This document shows positions 5,583 to 10,951 of a DNA stretch of 10,951 nt, piece by piece (positions within the stretch are counted from its first letter, which is position 1; each line of letters opens with the position of its first letter). The DNA is from Chitinophagaceae bacterium (lineage in GTDB: Bacteria > Bacteroidota > Bacteroidia > Chitinophagales > UBA10324). The DNA lies in the NCBI GenBank assembly GCA_023251195.1, contig JAHEZG010000111.1, forward strand, positions 1 through 10,951, written 5' to 3'. The notes under the pieces are model-generated. The model searched no databases and was not told the origin of the DNA. It worked only from the letters and a program-made list of their open reading frames with translations. The position numbers and the translations under genes are program-made.

Positions 5583-7118
5583 TTAGTTATTGAATTTTTC
5601 AAACTTTCTGTGAATGTCATTTAATCCAGATAGTGAAATGTTCAGGTAATAAAATCCTTCAGGAAGTGATTTAATATTTAAAGCGAGGTTGTTTTTTCCT
5701 GTTTTCAATTTCTGATACTCAACAAAAACTTCCTGGCCAAGAATATTTGTTATGGACACGCTGACTTCACTTGCAGCAATTAATGTGATTTCGTAATTCA
5801 AAAATTCAGAAGCAGGGTTCGGAAAAATTACAGATGAAATAACCGGCGCTATTCCAAATGAAAGCGAAACAATATTTGAATAGGTAGCCTCACCGTTTAA
5901 ATCAACTTCTTTTAATCGATAATATCTTTTACCTGTTTTATTAAGCTCATAATCTATAAATGAATAATTGTTTTCTACCGAAGCAGTTCCACTTCCATCC
6001 ACTTGTCCGATTTTTTTAAAGTTAAGGTCACCTGAATTGTTTAATTCAGTTGCAACTTCTAATTCAAAGTAATCGCAATTCAGTTCACTGGAAGTTGTCC
6101 ATTTTAAAATGGAGTTGAAGTTGTTATCGCAATAGTCAGCAGTAAAGGAAGAAAGTTGTATGGGCAATTCAATTCCACCGAAACCAATTCCAAAATCAGA
6201 AAAAGAAGTTAAGGCACTACGGAATGCAGTTACTGTTCCACTACTGATACTTTGCGTTGCATTCGTATGCACCCCAAGCGATTGCCATATTGATGCGCAA
6301 TCATCTCTTTTTATTACGGCGCAGTAAGCAGCAGATATGGGGGAATTTGTATATCCTCTTTCTTTAAGTTGAATATCATAAGTACCTGATGTAGGTTGTA
6401 CATCGGGGGTAATGGTCCAAAAACCGGCATCCAGCAAATTAAATAATGGTGAACCATTTACATAAGGCCCTCCCCCTCCATTAGGTACTGGAGAGCACGA
6501 TGTATTATCAGAAAAATATTCGGCCAATAAATAAATTGTTGGCGACAATCCATTTACTGTAACTGTAGCAAGCTGATAATTTGTTGCATCGCCAATTGGT
6601 AAATCAAAATTTCCGTTATTGACATACCTGATGAGGCGTCCGTTTATATAGCTTGTTGCGCTAAAGCCAAATACCGATCCTGCTGTTGCATTGGATACGG
6701 TAATGATACTTCCGCCAGTACTCAAAATTCCACTTGCTAAATTTAAATTATGGTTAACCATAACATCCCCTGAAATCACAACTCCTGCCGAATTATTTAT
6801 TTTCAAGTCATAACAAGTAATATCCGGAATTGTTTGGGTGGATGTTCCATTCAATTCTAATGTTCCTCCGTAGTGAACAAAAAATCCAGTTGGCGAAAGA
6901 ATTAAATCACCTTTTAGATTTAAAGTATTAGATGCAATTGAAACTGACGCCCCTGTATTTATTGTAAGATTATTGCATGTTGCAACCGGCCCAACTCCAC
7001 TTACCAATGGGTCGTTAGGTGTTCCGGAATTAATAATCACATTGGTTGTTGAAACAGGAATAATATTTCCACACCAGTTGCCGGCTGTATTCCAGTCAGC
7101 GCTAACTGTACCTGTCCA
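5583..7118 (-). repeat. paralogous module copy 2 (direct repeat with 3565-5100)
   Basis: This is the C-terminal 511 codons and stop of the 1537-residue protein, collinear with the whole mature part of the shorter neighbour. Example: residues 1127-1146 here (6759-6818) equal residues 144-163 there (4741-4800) in all 20 positions, while the DNA differs at 12 of 60 bases, every one in a third codon position. Confidence 0.95.
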
Positions 7119-10100
7119 TGTTCCTGCAACGCAACAAGGAGTTATAGTTACTACTGTGGCAGTTGATACCCTTCCGCATCCGGCATTTGAAGCAACTAAA
7201 ACAAATGTACCTGTTGCAGTTACTGAATAAGTACTTGCTGTTGCGCTCGGAATGCTTACTCCATTTTTATACCACTGCCAGCTTGGTGAAGCAGGTACTG
7301 TTGCACTTCCTGTTAATGTTACCGAAGTTGCAGGACAAATATTTGCAGCGGTTGGCGAAGGAGAAACCAAAGGAGTTGAAATGTTTGGCTGAAACCGAAT
7401 TCCTACACTGGCACCATTTATCCAAACTGTACTCAAAGTTATAACTATAGCAGCTGTTCCTCCATTTGTTGTTGAGCTTGAAGTAAGATGACTTGTATTT
7501 GCACGGGTTAAATAATCAGTATTACTCGATCCACGAATTCCAATTTGAAAACTAAAAGCATCATTCATACAAAAAGGAGATTGATCGCGGTATGACATTT
7601 CAATGCGATTTGGGCTTGTTCCTGCAGTTCCGTTTTCATATAATTTTATTTGAAAATCCAATCTGCTTTCATCGGTAAATGCAAGTGCAAACCAGCAAGT
7701 GCCATTACTACCAATTGACTTTGCCTGAAAACCTACCCATTCAATTGTAACAATTCGGTTTGGTGCAACACCTGTTGTTCTGATATTAATTTGAGCTGGG
7801 GTTGGTGCGGCACTTAAGTGATAATGATTTATTAAATCGGCTCCGGCGGCAGCAAGTATTCCTGCAATGGTTCCGCTACCGCCAAGATTTGCTGATGCTG
7901 AACCAACCGGTGTTCCACCATATGATGCATAAGTAGCACCCGGAGTTCCGGTGCCAAACCAGATAAATCCGTTTGCACTTATTCCATAAGAACTGTAAAC
8001 TGCTCCGTTAAATTCAAAAGTAAATCCTGCAGGAAATGATTGTGACGGATAAAGCTGATCATCAATAGAACCAGATGCAATTAAAGTACTTGCACCACCA
8101 ACAATATTTGCATAAGTAATTGCCTGACTTGATCCGGTGTAAGCGCAAGATAAGCTTGCCAAAGCAACAACTGGTCTTGTTCCTGCTGGTGCCGTTGCGC
8201 CAGGTGTTTGTATTGAACCAATATTTATTGAAGTACATTCTGCATCTAATACATCCCCGACGGTTGCCGAAATATTTGCATCATATGCTACCCAAAAATA
8301 ATTTGTGCCTGCTGCAAGGGTTTGAGATCCGGTAACAGGTATTGCAGTTGAGCCCCCTGGAAAAGATATTATATCACTTCCAAATTGCGTGGTAGTTGCA
8401 AAAGTTGAACTTGTTCCTGTATACCAAATTCGTGCGGCTGTAATGTCGTTTGCCAATGTTCCTGTCAATGTGCTTCCATTTGTATTAAATGTTAAAGAGG
8501 AAAGTGATAAAGCAGGACTGGTTCCTGGGCCTGTTACAATTGAAACTTGTATCAATGCCTGATTACTTGCGCCCTGTGCAATGTTACCTAATTGCTGAAC
8601 GGTTGTGCTCGAAGAATAAGTCATCGGTCCGTTCGTTGTGGTAAAGCTACCTGTGAGTGGCGGTGTTTTGTAACATGGTCCGGAACTGTTGAAAGTATAA
8701 ATGGCGTAGTAGTATGTAGTATTCAAGGTCAGGTTTGTAATATTTACTGAGCCTGTATTGCTTGCATAAATTACTCTTCCGGTTCCAATTAAACTGCCGC
8801 TACCAAAAGTTGCATTTGCAGTATAAGCTGTATTCTGAGTTGGGTCAGTTGCAACCGCACTTCCTTGATTAAGTATTACAAATTCTCCACCTGTTCCATT
8901 CCCTGCGGTCCAACTTAATGTTTCGGTTGTGGTACCGGTAGGTGTTGCTATTGGCGAAGTGGCCTGTGTAGTAGGCGGTAAGCACAACGGTATTGCTACA
9001 GTGAATGTATATTTCGGTGAAAAATAACAGATGCTCGTTGTGTTGTATTCATAAACATCGAAAGCATAAGTTGTTCCGGGCGTTAGATTGGTTATTGTGA
9101 TTGGCGTAGTAGCGACTCCTGTTCCATTGCCTGCACCATTATAAACTGAATAATTACTTGCTCCGGTAATTGTTCCTGAACCAAATATGGTAGAAGGACT
9201 TGCATAAGCTGTTCCGTTGGCAGGTGAAACAGCGGTAGTTGCGTTTGCACGAGCTACAACCAAGACTCCACCGGTTCCATTTCCTCTGGTAAAACTGATA
9301 TCACATTGTGTATTGGTAATGTTAGTAGCAGAGCCTGCACTTCCATTTGTTGTAGGGGTTGTACAACAAGAACCTGAAAATGCGTAATTAAAAGTAATGG
9401 CACCACTGCCGGAATATGCATAGTTACATACGAAGGTAGGCACGATACTACAAGTTGCAGTATTAACACCACCTCCAACTGTAGTACATAGATTAACTGC
9501 TGCGGTACTTCTATTGACAAAATTTGCAGTAGTACCTCTCATTCCAACCTGACCAACTGCGGTAGTACCACTAAGACCATAACCATTATCAAAAAGTCTA
9601 ATTTCAACTTTGTTTGTTGTTTCAAATAATTTAATTTGAATGTCAAATGGGTTTGTAGTTGCACCGGTCATGCAGCATTTTCTCCATTCAATTGTTAATA
9701 CCTGATTGGGAGATACGCCGGTTAGTTTAGTATTAAGTGTTCGAATGGGTGAAGCACCCGAAGCATGAGGAACTAAATTAGCTCCAAAGCCAGAAATAAT
9801 TCCATCAACTGTTCCTGTTTCACCTGTGGTTGAACTTAATGGTGTGTATTGAGTAGCAGAGCAGGTTCCTGTTCCAAACCAAATAAAACCATTTGCACTA
9901 ATCCCAATTGTAGTATATGTGACACAATTAAATTGAAATGAAAATCCAATAGCCTGTGATGTAAATACGGCATCGTTACCAACAGCACCTGATGCCTGAA
10001 GTATAGTTGGAGTGGCATTATAAGCATTCGCATTTGTTCCGATATAACTATAAGTATATTGCGATGAAAGTTGAGCAAATGAATTTTCCCCTGCTAGAAT

Positions 10101-10196
10101 TAAATACACAATTAAGAAAAAACTACAGATAAATAACTTTAAACCTGTAAAATATTTATTGCAAAATAATTTAATTTGATTGTAACATTTTTTCAT
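5583..10196 (-). CDS. large multidomain T9SS-secreted surface protein with type A sorting domain
   Basis: This 1537-residue Ser/Thr/Gly/Ala-rich protein is probably exported by Sec and T9SS and fixed to or released from the cell surface. Residues 1-42 are a signal peptide (core LFICSFFLIVYLIL, cut near NSFAQ). Residues 46-275 and 684-936 are two copies of a beta-sandwich-like unit, each with GISANGFIWFGTGT. Residues 280-400 and 404-520 are fibronectin-III-like domains, each with an NGTGG turn and an ITNLT-type strand. Residues 525-680, with NIAQGASNQALIQVSI and YFWVAYDANIS, match a BNR-like beta domain common in gliding-phylum surface proteins. Residues 940-1020 are Ig-like (SWQWYKNGVSIP). 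Residues 1027-1537 are the module shared with the downstream paralogue, ending in the sorting domain (IFPNPASEFLNYE, ITNILGQ, LPEGFYYLNI). Vicinal cysteines occur at 174-175, 277-278 and 1021-1022. No enzyme domain is seen; adhesin, matrix or gliding-surface roles are possible. The start ATG10196 directly precedes the signal peptide. Confidence 0.92.
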   Translation of the reverse strand: MKKCYNQIKLFCNKYFTGLKLFICSFFLIVYLILAGENSFAQLSSQYTYSYIGTNANAYNATPTILQASGAVGNDAVFTSQAIGFSFQFNCVTYTTIGISANGFIWFGTGTCSATQYTPLSSTTGETGTVDGIISGFGANLVPHASGASPIRTLNTKLTGVSPNQVLTIEWRKCCMTGATTNPFDIQIKLFETTNKVEIRLFDNGYGLSGTTAVGQVGMRGTTANFVNRSTAAVNLCTTVGGGVNTATCSIVPTFVCNYAYSGSGAITFNYAFSGSCCTTPTTNGSAGSATNITNTQCDISFTRGNGTGGVLVVARANATTAVSPANGTAYASPSTIFGSGTITGASNYSVYNGAGNGTGVATTPITITNLTPGTTYAFDVYEYNTTSICYFSPKYTFTVAIPLCLPPTTQATSPIATPTGTTTETLSWTAGNGTGGEFVILNQGSAVATDPTQNTAYTANATFGSGSLIGTGRVIYASNTGSVNITNLTLNTTYYYAIYTFNSSGPCYKTPPLTGSFTTTNGPMTYSSSTTVQQLGNIAQGASNQALIQVSIVTGPGTSPALSLSSLTFNTNGSTLTGTLANDITAARIWYTGTSSTFATTTQFGSDIISFPGGSTAIPVTGSQTLAAGTNYFWVAYDANISATVGDVLDAECTSINIGSIQTPGATAPAGTRPVVALASLSCAYTGSSQAITYANIVGGASTLIASGSIDDQLYPSQSFPAGFTFEFNGAVYSSYGISANGFIWFGTGTPGATYASYGGTPVGSASANLGGSGTIAGILAAAGADLINHYHLSAAPTPAQINIRTTGVAPNRIVTIEWVGFQAKSIGSNGTCWFALAFTDESRLDFQIKLYENGTAGTSPNRIEMSYRDQSPFCMNDAFSFQIGIRGSSNTDYLTRANTSHLTSSSTTNGGTAAIVITLSTVWINGASVGIRFQPNISTPLVSPSPTAANICPATSVTLTGSATVPASPSWQWYKNGVSIPSATASTYSVTATGTFVLVASNAGCGRVSTATVVTITPCCVAGTWTGTVSADWNTAGNWCGNIIPVSTTNVIINSGTPNDPLVSGVGPVATCNNLTINTGASVSIASNTLNLKGDLILSPTGFFVHYGGTLELNGTSTQTIPDITCYDLKINNSAGVVISGDVMVNHNLNLASGILSTGGSIITVSNATAGSVFGFSATSYINGRLIRYVNNGNFDLPIGDATNYQLATVTVNGLSPTIYLLAEYFSDNTSCSPVPNGGGGPYVNGSPLFNLLDAGFWTITPDVQPTSGTYDIQLKERGYTNSPISAAYCAVIKRDDCASIWQSLGVHTNATQSISSGTVTAFRSALTSFSDFGIGFGGIELPIQLSSFTADYCDNNFNSILKWTTSSELNCDYFELEVATELNNSGDLNFKKIGQVDGSGTASVENNYSFIDYELNKTGKRYYRLKEVDLNGEATYSNIVSLSFGIAPVISSVIFPNPASEFLNYEITLIAASEVSVSITNILGQEVFVEYQKLKTGKNNLALNIKSLPEGFYYLNISLSGLNDIHRKFEKFNN
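7944..7985 (-). repeat. conserved core of internal beta-unit, copy 2
   Basis: These bases encode GISANGFIWFGTGT (residues 738-751), identical to residues 98-111 encoded at 9864-9905. The DNA differs at several third positions, so this is a protein-level repeat. It marks the second of two paralogous units inside the large surface protein. Confidence 0.9.
9864..9905 (-). repeat. conserved core of internal beta-unit, copy 1
   Basis: These bases encode GISANGFIWFGTGT at residues 98-111. The similarity extends on both sides: TGVSPNQVLTIEW here (159-171) against TGVAPNRIVTIEW (808-820), and FDIQIKLFE (184-192) against LDFQIKLYE. The units are about 640 residues apart, with the Fn3-like and BNR-like domains between them. 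Confidence 0.9.
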
Positions 10197-10370
10197 GATT
10201 CGTGGTTTTATTTTGATTAATGAAATCTGTTTTCAGAAATATCAGAATTTTATTATTGAAATTTCTTTGAACCAATTACATTGAAAAGTAACTGATAATT
10301 ATGAAATAAAATTTATATTTTGATAAACGGTAATAAGAATTCTAAACTGTTATATAAAAACAGCCTGCTT

Positions 10371-10951
10371 TCAAACTGATTGCGTTACCGACTCTCTGTT
10401 TATTTTTTTTACTAACCCCTGCAAAACATTTCCAGGACCACATTCAAAAAATTCTGTTGCACCCTCTGCAATCATGTTTTGAACGATCTGGGTCCATCGA
10501 ACCGGTGAAGTGAGTTGCGCAATCAGGTTAATTTTTATTTCTTCAGGATACGAAACTGCAGCCGCATTTACATTTTGATAGACCGCACAAATCGGGTTGC
10601 GAAATTGTGTTGCATTAATTGCTTCAGCCAGTTCCTGTTTCGCGGGTTCCATTAACGGCGAGTGAAATGCGCCACCAACCTGCAATACAATTGCGCGTTT
10701 TGCACCTGCTGCTTTTAATTTTTCGCATGCAACATTTATTCCTTCAATCGAACCGCTGATTACTAACTGCCCCGGACAATTATAATTTGCTGCCACAACA
10801 ACCTGATCGGTTATTGATGCACAAATTTCTTCAACCTTAGCATCATCCAAACCAAGCACTGCTGCCATTGTTGATGGTTTAAGTTCACAAGCTTTTTGCA
10901 TTGCAAGTGCCCGTTTTGAAACCAATCTCAATCCATCTTCAAATGTCAATG
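10371..10951 (-). CDS. fabD: malonyl-CoA:ACP transacylase, C-terminal part (5' end beyond the window)
   Basis: FabD moves the malonyl group from CoA to acyl carrier protein in the cytoplasm, starting type II fatty acid synthesis. About 193 codons are visible of a usual 290-310. The frame is open to the right edge, so the TTG at 10949 that gives a leucine before TFEDGLRLVSKRA is internal and not a start. Counting that leucine as residue 1, NCPGQLVISG (57-66) corresponds to the substrate-pocket segment, and GAFHSPLM (93-100) holds the catalytic histidine H96, equivalent to H201 of the E. coli enzyme. CGPGNVLQGL (170-179) is the conserved late motif. The catalytic serine of GxSxG lies in the missing N-terminal part. 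The stop is TGA at 10371-10373. The gene ends 174 bases before the start of the large surface protein. The spacer has only a weak 5-bp hairpin at 10347-10363. Confidence 0.95.
   Translation of the reverse strand, partial: LTFEDGLRLVSKRALAMQKACELKPSTMAAVLGLDDAKVEEICASITDQVVVAANYNCPGQLVISGSIEGINVACEKLKAAGAKRAIVLQVGGAFHSPLMEPAKQELAEAINATQFRNPICAVYQNVNAAAVSYPEEIKINLIAQLTSPVRWTQIVQNMIAEGATEFFECGPGNVLQGLVKKINRESVTQSV

Noticed and set aside
3565..7118. Recent tandem duplication or mobile element as source of the two module copies
   Set aside because: The copies are widely diverged at silent sites and no transposase, terminal repeats or target-site duplications flank them.
6973..8335. Plus-strand frames of 70-95 codons inside the large surface-protein gene
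   Set aside because: They are shadows of repetitive Thr/Ser/Gly/Ala codons on the other strand, giving Leu- or Val-rich nonsense peptides.
9254..10078. Second minus-strand frames of 80-88 codons overlapping the large surface-protein gene
   Set aside because: They lie out of frame within a continuous 1537-codon gene and consist of Leu/Val/Gln-rich shadow sequence.
10347..10363. Hairpin CTGTT-N7-AACAG as fabD terminator
   Set aside because: The 5-bp AT-rich stem is too weak to call on its own, although position after fabD is right and a short T-rich stretch lies within it.
10197..10370. Promoter for the large surface-protein gene
   Set aside because: On the minus strand TACTTTTC and TATTTCTG resemble the -7 box with one mismatch, but neither has a TTTG at the right spacing, so no promoter is called.

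Overview
The window looks like a chromosomal piece of a member of the Bacteroidota. It is AT-rich. Two secreted proteins end in a type A sorting domain of the type IX secretion system (T9SS), which is confined to that phylum. Ribosome binding sites of Shine-Dalgarno type are absent before the genes, and several upstream regions carry boxes resembling the Bacteroidota promoter (TTTG, then TAnnTTTG). I cannot place it below phylum level with confidence.

Layout, left to right. Positions 1-711 hold two tandem small minus-strand reading frames that look coding (57 and 59 codons), a hairpin, a promoter-like element and perhaps the first three codons of a gene leaving the window. Next comes an MFS exporter of the EntS-like MFS_3 type (712-1971, minus), a strong bidirectional terminator, and a 2[4Fe-4S] ferredoxin (2048-2395, minus). 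Divergent from the ferredoxin is a LuxC-type acyl-CoA reductase (2461-3498, plus), which probably starts at TTG. A second bidirectional terminator closes that gene and separates it from the surface-protein region.

Positions 3565-10196 are occupied by two minus-strand genes for T9SS cargo proteins of 554 and 1537 residues. They share a related signal peptide and a collinear, gap-free 511-residue C-terminal module. The large one carries about 980 extra residues in between: two copies of a beta-rich unit containing the same 14-residue stretch, two fibronectin-III-like domains, a BNR-like beta domain and an Ig-like domain. The module is unevenly conserved: its central 295 residues are about 90% identical between paralogues while the flanks are 50-60% identical. 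In a sampled 60-base stretch every nucleotide difference is a silent third-position change, so the block looks constrained rather than recently copied.

The right edge is the C-terminal two thirds of fabD (malonyl-CoA:ACP transacylase), running out of the window. Housekeeping fatty-acid metabolism (fabD, acyl-CoA reductase, ferredoxin) therefore brackets an accessory surface-protein locus. No CRISPR array, tRNA, rRNA, transposase or obvious defence system was seen. The most unusual material is the paired T9SS proteins with their interchangeable front ends, and the pair of small genes at the left.
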